64,000 bases of DNA from Streptomyces humi (GTDB lineage Bacteria > Actinomycetota > Actinomycetes > Streptomycetales > Streptomycetaceae), in NCBI RefSeq assembly GCF_001005085.2, contig NZ_LBMU02000099.1, forward strand, positions 62,001 through 126,000. Reading direction: 5' to 3'. The position numbers and the translations under genes were made by a program. The notes under the pieces are model-generated. The model was not told the DNA's origin. It saw only the letters and a list, made by a program, of their open reading frames with translations, and made no database searches. Shown one piece after another: positions 25,144 through 36,949 of this stretch (the first letter of the stretch is position 1; each line of letters begins with the position of its first letter).

Positions 25144-25250
25144 GAACTCGGACTCCTTGCGCCAGGTGGGGGGACTGACGCCGCGAAGTTAGGCGGGGCC
25201 TTGATGTGCGTCAAGAATGCGCACAAATGTCAGGCGTGTCGGCCGTGCCC

Positions 25251-25324
25251 CCGAGCTCATCCACGGGCGGGCCGGGCGCGGCTTCCGCCGAGCTCATCCA
25301 CGGGCGGGCCGGGGGCGGCTTCCG
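25251..25324. repeat. 37-bp tandem duplication
   Basis: Two copies of a 37-bp unit starting CCGAGCTCATCCACGGGCGG, differing at a single base, in the 220-bp gap between the phospholipase D-like gene and the secreted hydrolase. No coding role. Confidence 0.85.
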
Positions 25325-25364
25325 CCGACCTCCGCCCCGGCCCGCCCCTGCTTGCGGCGGTTCG

Positions 25365-26357
25365 CTACGCGGCGGTACCGCCCGAGTAGTCGCTGGCGAA
25401 CGTCGTCTCGATGGTCGTGGCCACCGACTGCGCCACCCCCGTGCCCGTGAGGATGATGCCCAACTCGCGGTTGCTGGAGAGTGAGTTGCTGCTGATGTTC
25501 ATGGAGCCGGCCTCCACCTCCTGGGTGGACAGGCCGTAGTCGGCGACCATGGCCTTGGCATGGATGTAGAAGCCGTCGGGGTCGGAGTAGCCGACCACCG
25601 TGCCGCCGGCGTCCTCGATCTCGGAGACCTCGCTGGAGTAGTCGCCCGGGGTCTCCAGGACCACCCTCACCTTCACGCCCGCCTCGGCTCTGGCGGCGAT
25701 CGCGTCGACCACCGTGCTGTCGCTGAACTCCAGTTCCTCGACGTCGAGCGTCTTGGTGGCGGCGTTGATCACGGACAGCAGGCGGCTGCGCGAGTCGGTG
25801 GGGGACCAGAGCAGGTGGTCGCCGTCGGTGGGGGTGACCGAGGTGCCGGCGTAGTCGGCGGCGAAGACCTTCTCGATCGCGGCGACGTCCCTGGTGTCGT
25901 CGGTGAAGACGCCGTAGTCCCGGCCCGTCGCGTAGTACTGCGAGGTCAGGTTGCCGGTCAGGACCAGCGACTTGGTGGCGTCCACCGTGATCGTCTTCTG
26001 GTGCGTGTAGACGAAGCTGGACGACGACCAGACCACGCCCACACCGGCGTTGGTGAGGGAGGTGTAGGCCGAGTTGTTGGCGCTCGTGTGCTGGCGGTCG
26101 AGCACGACCCGAACGGTGACGCCCTTGTTCTCCAGGGCTATCAGGTCGTTGACGGCCGTGGTGTCCTCCAGCTCGTACATGGTCATGTCGAGCGAGCTGG
26201 TGGCCGAGTTGATGAAGTCGTAGATCGTGGGCTCGCTGCTGCTGAGCGAGAAGGCGAAGGCGGTGTAACTCGCGGCGTTCGCGGGGACCGCGGTGGCTAC
26301 GACGGTGGCACCGGCCGCCAGGGCGACTCCCGCGCGACCGAGAAGCTTCGACAGCAT
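25365..26357 (-). CDS. Secreted phospholipase D-like protein (two HKD motifs)
   Basis: A 330-residue exported protein with a signal peptide of about 28 residues (GVALAAGATVVATAVPANA). Two PLD half-sites are visible: YTHQKTITVD (His and Lys) near residue 117 with downstream GNLTS, and YIHAKAMVADYG near residue 267 with GSMNIS.NS. The motif spacing and small size resemble PLD-superfamily nucleases and cardiolipin-type enzymes more than the ~500-residue Streptomyces phospholipases D. Extracellular phosphodiesterase; substrate open. ATG 26357 follows AGGAG. Confidence 0.88.
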   Translation of the reverse strand: MLSKLLGRAGVALAAGATVVATAVPANAASYTAFAFSLSSSEPTIYDFINSATSSLDMTMYELEDTTAVNDLIALENKGVTVRVVLDRQHTSANNSAYTSLTNAGVGVVWSSSSFVYTHQKTITVDATKSLVLTGNLTSQYYATGRDYGVFTDDTRDVAAIEKVFAADYAGTSVTPTDGDHLLWSPTDSRSRLLSVINAATKTLDVEELEFSDSTVVDAIAARAEAGVKVRVVLETPGDYSSEVSEIEDAGGTVVGYSDPDGFYIHAKAMVADYGLSTQEVEAGSMNISSNSLSSNRELGIILTGTGVAQSVATTIETTFASDYSGGTAA

Positions 26358-26828
26358 GCGTGACTCCTAGTCGATGGACGCTCACGTGGGGGGTGGGTGA
26401 GCGTGCGCATGACACCACGCGCGTAGACTGCCGAGGAAGACAGGCCGGGTGAACTCACAGTTACCGGCGGCCCGGACGGCCGGACAAAGCGGACTCCGGG
26501 CAGGTGGCGGCCGGTTCATGGGCGTCCCGCGAGAACGCAAAATCTTCGTAGCCGGGCGAGCGGGGGTGCTCGGTGGCGGGCGTCCCGTGGGTGTGCGAGG
26601 CCCGGACGCCCGGGGCCGGGCGGGACCCGGGCCGCCTGCTCAGGCCGTCGTCGAGGAGGCCGGCGTGCCCGTGCTGCGCGGGCACGAGGTATCGACGGTG
26701 ACGCGATACACCTACGGCGTCACCGTGGGGGAGTCACGTGGCAGCCACCCGGTCGCCCGCGACGGCGACCGGTACCGGCTGGTCTCCGGGTCACCTGGCC
26801 GGGCGGGGCCTGCCGCTCCCGCCGGTGG
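26358..26828. other. 471-bp gene-free region with hairpins
   Basis: The possible frame through it (26449-26856) has no RBS and no recognisable protein pattern, so I leave it uncalled. It contains GTGCCCG-N7-CGGGCAC at 26665-26685 and GTATCG-N9-CGATAC at 26689-26709, back to back. They may form a small structured RNA or an operator pair. Confidence 0.4.
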
Positions 26829-27248
26829 TCACGGCCCCTCGGCCAGGCCCAGCTGACGCAGCATGCCCAGTTCGTCGCTGCTGCCCCAGCGCTCGACGAG
26901 CTTGCCGTCACCGTCGAAGCGGCTGATCTGCATGCCCCGGTAGCGCACCTTCCGGCCGGTCGGGGGCCGCCCCATGAGCGGCCCCAGATGCGTCCCGCTG
27001 ATCCGGTAGGCGAAGGCCAGCTCGTCGTCGGTCGCCAGCAGGTGCTCCACCTCGACCCGCAGATCGGGGAAGGCCTCGCGCAGGTCGTTGAACATGGCCT
27101 TGTACCCGGCGGGTCCCGGGCCCTGTCCCGGGGCGGGGTCGTGATCGACGGAATCGGGTGCGACGATGTCGTCCAGCGCGTCGAGGTTCCCGGCGACGAC
27201 GGCCTCGCCGAAAGCGGTCTGTGCGGCGATGTTCGCTTGCTGCGCCAT
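26829..27248 (-). CDS. SnoaL-like ester cyclase / NTF2-like protein
   Basis: A 139-residue α+β-barrel protein: AFGEAVVAGNLDALDDIVAP, DHDPAPGQGPGPAGYKAMFN, FPDLRVEVEHLLATDDELAF, HLGPLMGRPPTGRKVRYRGM. It matches SnoaL-type polyketide cyclases and the broader NTF2-like ester-cyclase group, whose members are usually small standalone proteins of unknown substrate. ATG 27248 follows GGGAG. It sits 102 bp from a second NTF2-like gene on the same strand. Confidence 0.82.
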   Translation of the reverse strand: MAQQANIAAQTAFGEAVVAGNLDALDDIVAPDSVDHDPAPGQGPGPAGYKAMFNDLREAFPDLRVEVEHLLATDDELAFAYRISGTHLGPLMGRPPTGRKVRYRGMQISRFDGDGKLVERWGSSDELGMLRQLGLAEGP

Positions 27249-27350
27249 GGGCACTCCCGGGCGTGCGCGGGGCGCCGGCCCGTGTGTCGGCTGGGAGGTC
27301 CGCACCTACGCCGTACAACGACCGTACATCGGTCGTCGGTACCCGGCAGG

Positions 27351-27755
27351 TCAGGCCTCCTCGACGGTCCGCCCCGGCATCGGCTCCGCGAGCGCGGCCC
27401 GCCACTCGGGCGCGCCGAACGGCCCGGCGAAGTACTGCGTCTCATGCACCACCTGGCCGTCGGCGAACTCCATGACGCTCACCGAGTACGACGGCACACC
27501 GTCGTAGGTGATGACGCACTCGCTCACCCACCACCGCGCGTGGCCGGTGACGCGCAGCACGGTGAAATGCCGGTCGGCCGGGTGTCCGCCGCGCTGCGCG
27601 GCGATCTTCTCCCGGCCCCGGAAGCGCTCGCCCGACTGCGGATAGTCCAGGACCGCGTCGGCGGCGTAGACGGCGTGCTCGGCCGCGACGTCCCCGCGCT
27701 CCGACGCCCGCCAGTGCTCCTCGATCGCGGCCCTGATCCGGGACTCGGCATCCAT
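27351..27755 (-). CDS. NTF2-like / SnoaL-like protein
   Basis: A 134-residue NTF2-fold protein (IRAAIEEHWRASERGDVAAE; AVYAADAVLDYPQSGERFRG; FTVLRVTGHARWWVSECVI; VSVMEFADGQVVHETQYF). The family is functionally broad and no catalytic role can be assigned. ATG 27755 has AAAGGCGG in front. Divergent from the UvrA-like gene. Confidence 0.82.
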   Translation of the reverse strand: MDAESRIRAAIEEHWRASERGDVAAEHAVYAADAVLDYPQSGERFRGREKIAAQRGGHPADRHFTVLRVTGHARWWVSECVITYDGVPSYSVSVMEFADGQVVHETQYFAGPFGAPEWRAALAEPMPGRTVEEA

Positions 27756-27921
27756 GGCACCGCCTTTCCCCGGGACTGCCAGCCTAGCCACCGCCGGGCC
27801 GCCGGGCGCGTCGCGCACGATCGCCGGTCGATCAGTAATGGAGAAGCACCGGCCTTCCCGCCCCGCTAGCGTGGCGGCCAGCGACGCCGGCACCGCGCAG
27901 TGGATGGAGACGGATTTGAGC

Positions 27922-30306
<2,385 letters not shown>

Positions 30307-30310
30307 CCGC

Positions 30311-30936
<626 letters not shown>

Positions 30937-30940
<4 letters not shown>

Positions 30941-31692
30941 GTGCGTACGGTCCTTTTCTCTATGCCCTTGGCGTCCGCCTGGCCGGCGGTCAGCCGCACC
31001 ACCCGCTGCACGTAGATGCCCGGCAGATGGACCTCGTCCGGTGCCAGCTCGCCTGGTTCCACCAGTTCCTCGACCTCGGCGACGGTGATCCGGCCGGCCG
31101 TCGCGGCCAGGGGGTTGAAGTTGGCCGCCGCCTTGCGGAACACGAGGTTGCCGTGCCGGTCGCCGCGCCAGGCCCGCACCAGCGCGAAGTCGGTGGTGAT
31201 GGCGTGCTCCAGCACGTGCCGGCGGCCCTGGAAGGTGCGGATCTCCTTCGCCGGCGATGCGAGCGCGACCGCGCCCCCGGGGGCGTACCGCCAGGGCAGC
31301 CCGCCGTCGGCGACCTGGGTGCCCACGCCCGCCGGGGTGTAGAAGGCGGGGATGCCCGCGCCGCCCGCCCGCAGCCGCTCGGCCAGCGTGCCCTGCGGCA
31401 CCAGCTCCACCTCCAGCTCGCCCGACAGGTACTGCCGGGCGAACTCCTTGTTCTCACCGACGTAGGAGCCGGTGACCCGGGCGATACGGCCCGCGCCCAG
31501 CAGCACACCGAGCCCCTGCCCGTCCACGCCGCAGTTGTTGGAGACGATCCGCAGCCCGCTCGCGCCCTGGTCGTACAGGGCCTGGATCAGGACGGCCGGG
31601 ATGCCGCTGAGACCGAAGCCGCCGACGGCCAGCGACGCGCCGTCGGGGATGTCGGCGACCGCTGCCGCGGCGCCCGGACAGACCTTGTCCAT
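30937..31692 (-). CDS. 3-Oxoacid CoA-transferase subunit A
   Basis: A 251-residue α subunit (PcaI/ScoA type): DGASLAVGGFGLSGIPAVLI (CoA-binding glycines), NNCGVDGQGLG, GSYVGENKEFARQYLSGELE and FRKAAANFNPLAATAGRIT. Forms the heterodimer with subunit B. ATG 31692 has AAAGG upstream. Its 5' flank is a heptanucleotide microsatellite, so its translation may vary. Within a meta-cleavage operon it suggests a terminal 3-oxo acid intermediate. Confidence 0.92.
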
Positions 31693-31707
31693 GAGGGCCT
31701 TTCTGTT

Positions 31708-31770
31708 GCTGTGTGCTGTGTGCTGTGTGCTGTGTGCTGTGTGCTGTGTGCCGCGTGCCGCGTGCTGTGT
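31708..31770. repeat. Heptanucleotide microsatellite, nine copies
   Basis: Nine tandem 7-bp units: six exact GCTGTGT (31708-31749), two GCCGCGT variants and a final GCTGTGT. It fills most of the 90-bp gap between the FAH gene stop and the CoA-transferase A start, ending 15 bp before the start codon, next to its Shine-Dalgarno. Confidence 0.95.
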
Positions 31771-31782
31771 GCGGAGCGCCGG

Positions 31783-32754
31783 TCAGGGTCGTTGTCGGTC
31801 CCGCCGCCGGGCCGCCGGCACCGGCACCACCGCCGCCCCGGCCACCACCGTGTTGGAGACGCTGCCGATGCCTTCGACGGTGAGCGTGACCGTGTCACCC
31901 GGCTTCAGCGGCGGCGGGTCCTGCGTGCCGCGCACGCCCCACAGCTCGGCCAGGCAGCCGCCGTTGCCGCAGGTGCCCGAGCCGAGCACGTCACCGGGGC
32001 GCACCCAGGTGCCGCGCGAGGCGTAGGCGACCATCTCCTCGAAGGTCCAGCTCATGTTGGACAGCAGGTCCTCACCGACCACCTCGCCGTTGACCGAGGC
32101 GGTCAGCGCGAGCCGCAGGAACCCGTCCGGGTCCCGGTACTCGTCCACTTCGTCGGCCGTGACCAGGTACGGACCCAGCGTGGTGGCGGTGTCCTTGCCC
32201 TTGCAGGGGCCGAGGTTCACCTTCATCTCGGCGGACTGGAGGTCACGGGCGGACCAGTCGTTGAAGACGGTGTAGCCGACGATGTGGTCACGGGCCTGCT
32301 CGGGGGTGAGGTCCCGGCCCGTACGGCCGATCACGGCGGCGACCTCCAGCTCGAAGTCGAGCACCCGCGCCCCCGGTGGCACCGGGATGTCGTCGTACGG
32401 GCCGTACACCGCGTAGGGGTTGGTGAAGTAGAAGGTCGGCGCCGCGTACCACTGCTCCGGTACGCCCGCGCTGCCGTCGACGGAGCGTCGTACGCCCTCG
32501 ACATGCTCCTCGAAGGTGACGAAGTCCCGCACCGTGGGCGGCTGGAGCGGCGGCAGCAGCCGCACCTCGGAGACGTTCGGCCCGGCCGGGACGTCGAGCG
32601 TGGCCGCCCCCGCCTCCAGCAGAGCGGGCAGTCCGCCGCCCCCGGCGAGCAGCCCGGCCAGCGAGCCGACCCCGGGCATCGGATACAGCGTGCCGTCCTC
32701 GTCGACGACGGCCACCTGTTGGCGGGTGCGGTACTCGTATGTGGCGAAACGCAT
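31783..32754 (-). CDS. Fumarylacetoacetate hydrolase family protein (second FAH)
   Basis: A 323-residue FAH-superfamily enzyme with the C-terminal catalytic core: FVTFEEHVEGV, metal ligands in DFELEVAAVIGRTG, GYTVFNDWSARDLQ, MKVNLGPCKGKD, and LGSGTCGNGG. The family holds C-C hydrolases, isomerases and decarboxylases acting on oxo-dienoates made by ring cleavage. It comes directly after the extradiol dioxygenase gene and so probably processes the ring-cleavage product. Confidence 0.9.
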   Translation of the reverse strand: MRFATYEYRTRQQVAVVDEDGTLYPMPGVGSLAGLLAGGGGLPALLEAGAATLDVPAGPNVSEVRLLPPLQPPTVRDFVTFEEHVEGVRRSVDGSAGVPEQWYAAPTFYFTNPYAVYGPYDDIPVPPGARVLDFELEVAAVIGRTGRDLTPEQARDHIVGYTVFNDWSARDLQSAEMKVNLGPCKGKDTATTLGPYLVTADEVDEYRDPDGFLRLALTASVNGEVVGEDLLSNMSWTFEEMVAYASRGTWVRPGDVLGSGTCGNGGCLAELWGVRGTQDPPPLKPGDTVTLTVEGIGSVSNTVVAGAAVVPVPAARRRDRQRP

Positions 32755-32796
32755 GGCAGGTCCTGTGGTCGGGGGGTGCGGATCGGGGGGGGGCGG

Positions 32797-33735
32797 TCAG
32801 ACCGGCGGGGCCACGAAGACGCCGCGGTCGACGTCGTTGAACGACTCCTTGGCGACCAGTTCGTTCATCGGGTTCGCCGTGCCCCACTGGTCGGTGACCT
32901 CGGGCTTGGAGAAGTCGTAGACGCTCGGGTGCCAGGTGTCCTCGTCGAGGAGCTCCAACTCGGTCGTGTACTCGACCGTGTTGCCGTGCGGGTCCAGGAA
33001 GTACGTGAACGTGTTGTCGCCCGCCATGTGCCGGCCCGGCCCCCACACCTTCCTGAAGCCGGCCCGGATGACCCGGCCGGAGCCCCGCATGTACTCGTCG
33101 ATGCCGCGCATCTCGAACGAGACGTGGTGCAGCGAGGTGTGCGGACCCTTGGCGAGGGCCATCGAGTGGTGCTGGCTGGAGATCCGCATGAAGTGCATGA
33201 CCTCGCCCATGTGCGGCGAACTCAGCGTGTCCGAGAGCCGGAAGCCGAGGTGCTCCTCGTACCAGGCGCGGGTCCGGTCCAGGTCGGGCGAGTTGAGCAC
33301 CACGTGCGACAGCTTGACCGGGATCGACTCCTTCTCCTCGATCTTCCGGTGCCGCCGTACCTCGACGTCCGCGGAGACCTCGATGGTGCGGCCGTCCACG
33401 TCGAAGAACCGGAAGCCGTAACCGCCGCCGGGCGTGTCGACCTTGCCCGGCCGCGAGATCAACTGCACTCCGCCGGAGAGGAGTTGTTCGGCCAGGGTGT
33501 CGACGTCCGCGGCGGAGGCGGCGCCGTACGACACCAGGTCGAGCCGCTTCTCGTCGGCCTGGCGCAGCCGGACCACGTACTGCTCCGGTGAGCCCTCGGC
33601 GGCCAGGAACGAGATGCCCGAGTCCTCGGCGACCTTGGTCAGACCCCAGACACCGGCGTAGAAGTCCAGCTGCTTGTCGTAGTCGGGCACGGCGAGGTCG
33701 ACGTGCCGGAGGTGGGTGAGCAGACGGTTGCCCAT
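32797..33735 (-). CDS. VOC-family extradiol ring-cleavage dioxygenase
   Basis: A 312-residue type I extradiol dioxygenase with two βαβββ modules. The C-terminal module supplies the metal triad: His in VKLSHVVLNSPD, His in SLHHVSFEM and Glu in GNTVEYTTELE. A conserved YFLDPHGN stretch and the His in SSQHHSMAL also match catechol 2,3-dioxygenase/2,3-dihydroxybiphenyl dioxygenase. It should cleave a catechol-type ring with Fe(II) and O2. RBS GAGGAGGAACC precedes the ATG, 13 bp after the amidohydrolase stop. Confidence 0.92.
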   Translation of the reverse strand: MGNRLLTHLRHVDLAVPDYDKQLDFYAGVWGLTKVAEDSGISFLAAEGSPEQYVVRLRQADEKRLDLVSYGAASAADVDTLAEQLLSGGVQLISRPGKVDTPGGGYGFRFFDVDGRTIEVSADVEVRRHRKIEEKESIPVKLSHVVLNSPDLDRTRAWYEEHLGFRLSDTLSSPHMGEVMHFMRISSQHHSMALAKGPHTSLHHVSFEMRGIDEYMRGSGRVIRAGFRKVWGPGRHMAGDNTFTYFLDPHGNTVEYTTELELLDEDTWHPSVYDFSKPEVTDQWGTANPMNELVAKESFNDVDRGVFVAPPV

Positions 33736-33748
33736 GGGGGGTTCCTCC

Positions 33749-34756
33749 TCAGATCAGGTTCAGCAGGGCGGCGGCGGTACCGCCGCGGACGGCGTGGAAG
33801 TCGGTGTCGGGCAGGCCGGCCGCCCCCAGGGCGCCCAGCGGGTCCTCGGTGCCCATGTCGAAGGGGAAGTCGGAGCCGAGCAGCACCCGGTCCGCGCCCG
33901 CGACCCGGACCAGCTCCCGCAGCACGTGCGGGTCGTGGACCAGGGAGTCGAAGTACAGCTGCTTCAGGTAGCTGCTCGGCTCCCGCGCGCAGCCCCGGGC
34001 GTCGGGGCGGGTCCGCCAGGCGTGGTCGGAGCGGCCCAGGTGGGTCGGCAGGTAGCCGCCGCCGTGCGCCGCGATCAGCTTCAGGCCGGGACGGCGGTCC
34101 AGGACACCCGAGAAGACCAGGTGCGAGAGCGCCACGGCGTTCTCGGCGGGCTGGCCGACGGTGTTGGACAGGTACCACCGGTCGAGCCGCTCGTCGAGCG
34201 TGCAGCCGAACGGGTGCAGGAAGACCAGCGCCCCCGTCTCCTCGGCCCGGGCCCAGAAGGGCTCGTAGGCCGGGTCCGACAACTCACGGCCGGGCGCGTG
34301 CGAGGAGATCTCCACACCCCGCAGCCCCTGCGCCAGTGCGTGGTCGAGCAACTCCGGCGCCAGTTCGGGGTGCTGGAGCGGGACCAGCCCGAGCCCGAAC
34401 AGCCGCCCGGGGGCCTTCGCGCAGTGCCCGGCGGTGCCCTCGTTGGCCAACCGGCAGACGCGGTGGGCCAGTTGTGCGTCCGCCCAGTAGTGGTAGTGCG
34501 ACGGTGAGGGGCTGACCAGTTGTACGTCCACGCCCTGCGCGTCCATCGCGGCCAGCCGCACGGCGACATCGGTCAGCCGGGGCACCCGCTGCCCGACCAT
34601 GGGCCCGTTCACGGCCAGCGCGGCCGGCCCGTTGCGGCGGGCGTCCAGGGCCCGGGCCTCGGCCAGCCCCGGCTGCCCGGCCACGGCCTCCTCCACGTCC
34701 GGGAGCAGGAGATGGGCGTGGACGTCGATCGTGGGTGTCGACGGGGAATCGGTCAC
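33749..34756 (-). CDS. Amidohydrolase family 2 (ACMSD-like decarboxylase/hydrolase)
   Basis: A 335-residue TIM-barrel metal enzyme: HxH in IDVHAHLLLP, His in LVFLHPFGC, His in LIAAHGGGYLPTHLGR, and Asp in VLLGSDFPFDMG. This arrangement is that of ACMSD, γ-resorcylate decarboxylase and related enzymes, which decarboxylate aromatic acids or muconate semialdehydes. GTG 34756 overlaps the flavin hydroxylase stop (GTGA). In this operon a decarboxylation before or after ring cleavage is likely. Confidence 0.88.
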   Translation of the reverse strand: MTDSPSTPTIDVHAHLLLPDVEEAVAGQPGLAEARALDARRNGPAALAVNGPMVGQRVPRLTDVAVRLAAMDAQGVDVQLVSPSPSHYHYWADAQLAHRVCRLANEGTAGHCAKAPGRLFGLGLVPLQHPELAPELLDHALAQGLRGVEISSHAPGRELSDPAYEPFWARAEETGALVFLHPFGCTLDERLDRWYLSNTVGQPAENAVALSHLVFSGVLDRRPGLKLIAAHGGGYLPTHLGRSDHAWRTRPDARGCAREPSSYLKQLYFDSLVHDPHVLRELVRVAGADRVLLGSDFPFDMGTEDPLGALGAAGLPDTDFHAVRGGTAAALLNLI

Positions 34757-35901
34757 GGCAGTTCCCTGAGGGCGGTGAGGGTACGGCCCATGAGCCCGGG
34801 CACGTCGGCGTCCCGCCGGCCCTCCAGCATCCAGTCGGTGAGCCGGCAGGAGGCGTCGACGACCAGGCGCACCCGGGGCAGCCGGCGGGCGTGGTAGCCG
34901 GTGAGCGCCCCGTCGAGGGACCCGGCGTCCCAGTCGGCCAGGCCGGTCAGCAGTTCGGCCAGGACCAGGACGTCCTCCAGGGACATCGCGGCACCCTGGG
35001 CGAAGGTGGGCGGACAGGCGTGGGCGGCGTCGCCCACGAGCACCACCCGGCCGCGGTGCCAGGGGCCCTCCACCAGGTGCCGGTCGAACCACGTGTAGTT
35101 GACGACCGTGGGATCGGTGAACGCTTCACGCAGCTCCTGCCACGCGCCGCCGTAGCCCTCGCTGAGCGTCCGCATCTCGTCGGCGTAGGAGGCCGGGTCG
35201 ATGGTGGCGCGGTCCCGGGCCGGTTCCACGAGGTAGGTGTAGACCGTGTCCTCGCTGGTCGGGCAGTAACCGGCTATGAAGCAGCGGCCGCCGTAGATCA
35301 TCTCGGTGCGGTCCACGCCGGCCGGGCGGGGCGCCGGGGCACGCCAGATGCCCATGCCGACGTGCTCGGGCTCGTCGGTCACGCCGATCATGCGGCGGGT
35401 CGCGGAGTTCAGGCCGTCGGCGCCCACCACCAGGTCGTAACGGCGGCTGGTGCCGTCGGAGAAGGTGACGTCCACGCCCCGCTCGTCCTGCTCGAAGGCG
35501 GTGGCCGTGGTGCCGAGCCGGACGTCGGCGCCCGAGGCCCGTACCCGGGCGATCAGGTGCTGCTGGAGCCGGGGCCGCTGCATGCCGATGTGGGCGGGCA
35601 ACCGGTCTCCGCCGGTGCGCAGTTCCTCGTGCGCGTGGATCACGGTGCCGTCGGGGGCGAGGACGGCGACACCGTTGGCGGCGAACCCGTCCTTCTCGAT
35701 GTCCTCCAGGACGCCGACCTCGCGCAGCACGCGCAGCGCGTTGCCCTGAAGGGTGATGCCGGAACCGGCGGAGGCCTTCCAGTCGGGGCTCGCCTCGACG
35801 AGATCGACGGGGATCCCGGCCCGGCGCAGCAGCACCGTCAGGGCGTTGCCGGAGGTGCCTCCGCCGACGACGAGGACGGTAGGGGTGGGGCGGTCAGCCA
35901 T
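34753..35901 (-). CDS. FAD-dependent monooxygenase (salicylate hydroxylase class)
   Basis: A 382-residue class A flavin hydroxylase: GGGTSGNALTVLLRRAG, VVGADGLNSATRRMIG, and GRVVLVGDAAHACPPTFAQG. Its size and motifs suit salicylate/6-hydroxynicotinate-type hydroxylases that use NAD(P)H and O2. In this operon it probably produces the catechol that the extradiol dioxygenase opens. Coupled to the next gene by 4-nt overlap. Confidence 0.92.
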   Translation of the reverse strand: MADRPTPTVLVVGGGTSGNALTVLLRRAGIPVDLVEASPDWKASAGSGITLQGNALRVLREVGVLEDIEKDGFAANGVAVLAPDGTVIHAHEELRTGGDRLPAHIGMQRPRLQQHLIARVRASGADVRLGTTATAFEQDERGVDVTFSDGTSRRYDLVVGADGLNSATRRMIGVTDEPEHVGMGIWRAPAPRPAGVDRTEMIYGGRCFIAGYCPTSEDTVYTYLVEPARDRATIDPASYADEMRTLSEGYGGAWQELREAFTDPTVVNYTWFDRHLVEGPWHRGRVVLVGDAAHACPPTFAQGAAMSLEDVLVLAELLTGLADWDAGSLDGALTGYHARRLPRVRLVVDASCRLTDWMLEGRRDADVPGLMGRTLTALRELP

Positions 35902-35992
35902 GTCGGGGGATACCTCCCGGGTTGGGCCGCGCGACTTCGGGCGGCGTGGATGCGGCGCGGTCGCCCGCGGGCGGGCGGAGACCGGGTGCGGG

Positions 35993-36949
35993 TTACTTGA
36001 CCGCGAGGGGGTTGACCGGCGACCCGACCGCCCCGGTGATGGGCAGGGGCGCGGCGGTCAGCCAGAACTCGTGGACACCGTCGGCCGCGCAGTCGGCGGC
36101 GAGGGCGTCGAGGTCCCACATCTCACCGATGAGCAGACCCATGTTGGGGATGGCGACCTGGTGCAGGGGCTGGAAGGCGTTCTCGAACTCGTTCGGCCGC
36201 ACCTCGAACCCCCAGGTGTCGGTGGCGATCGCGGCGATCTCGGTGCCGTGCAGCCAGCCGGCGGTCGTGAACGACAGCCCGGGCGCGGGCCCGCCCGCGT
36301 ACTCGCCCCAGCCCTCCCGCCGGGCCCGGGCCAGCCGCCCGGTCCGTACGAGGACGATGTCCCCGCGGCCCACGGCCACCCGGTGCGCCTCGGCGGTCGC
36401 CGTCAGGTGCTCCGTGGTGACGGCGAAGCCGTCGGGCAGTTCCCCGTCGGTGCCGACCACCCGGCCCACGTCGAGCAGCACACCGCGCCCCGCGACGTGG
36501 GGCGCCATGTGCTCGATACCGGTGACGAGGTCGCCGTCGGAGGTGACGGTACGGGCCGCGTCCCGTCCGTTCCAGGCCTTGCCGTGGTCGAAGATGTGCC
36601 CGAGCCCGTCCCACTGGGTGGAGCACTGGAGCGGCATCGCGATCACGTCGTCGGCGCCGCCGATGCCGTGCGGGAAGCCCTGGTTGCCGAGGGCCGCGTC
36701 GGTACCGGTGTCCAGCATCGTGTGTACCGGGTTGGTCCGCCGCCGCCAGCCCTTCTGCGGGCCGTTCATGTCGAAGGCCTGCGACAGCGAGAAGCTGACG
36801 CCCCGCCTCACCAGCGCGGCACCTTCGCGCCGCTTGGCCTCGTCGAGGAAGTTCAGGGTGCCGAGCACGTCGTCCTCGCCCCAACGCCCCCAGTTGGAGT
36901 ACGCCTTGGCGGCCTCGGCGATCGCGCCCTCGGGGTCCCGCCGGTTCAC
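35993..36949 (-). CDS. Cyclase-family metal-dependent hydrolase (PF04199-like)
   Basis: A 318-residue protein of the kynurenine-formamidase/cyclase superfamily: PVHTMLDTGTDAALG, CSTQWDGLGHIFDHGK, RGVLLDVGRVVG, GRGDIVLVRTGR, LHGTEIAAIATDTWGFEVRP, and LHQVAIPNMGLLIGE. The usual HxGTHxDxPxH site is altered to QWDGLGH, as in a subgroup of longer actinobacterial members. Could hydrolyse an amide or lactone intermediate. GTG 36949 overlaps the FAH stop and has a perfect GAAGGAG. Confidence 0.85.
   Translation of the reverse strand: MNRRDPEGAIAEAAKAYSNWGRWGEDDVLGTLNFLDEAKRREGAALVRRGVSFSLSQAFDMNGPQKGWRRRTNPVHTMLDTGTDAALGNQGFPHGIGGADDVIAMPLQCSTQWDGLGHIFDHGKAWNGRDAARTVTSDGDLVTGIEHMAPHVAGRGVLLDVGRVVGTDGELPDGFAVTTEHLTATAEAHRVAVGRGDIVLVRTGRLARARREGWGEYAGGPAPGLSFTTAGWLHGTEIAAIATDTWGFEVRPNEFENAFQPLHQVAIPNMGLLIGEMWDLDALAADCAADGVHEFWLTAAPLPITGAVGSPVNPLAVK

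Noticed and set aside
26449..26856. A 135-codon frame in the gap after the PLD-like gene.
   Set aside because: No RBS, no recognisable protein pattern, and it overlaps the end of the NTF2-like gene on the other strand.
31027..33591. An 854-codon open frame on the plus strand.
   Set aside because: Antisense to the CoA-transferase, FAH and dioxygenase genes, and it would run through the microsatellite.
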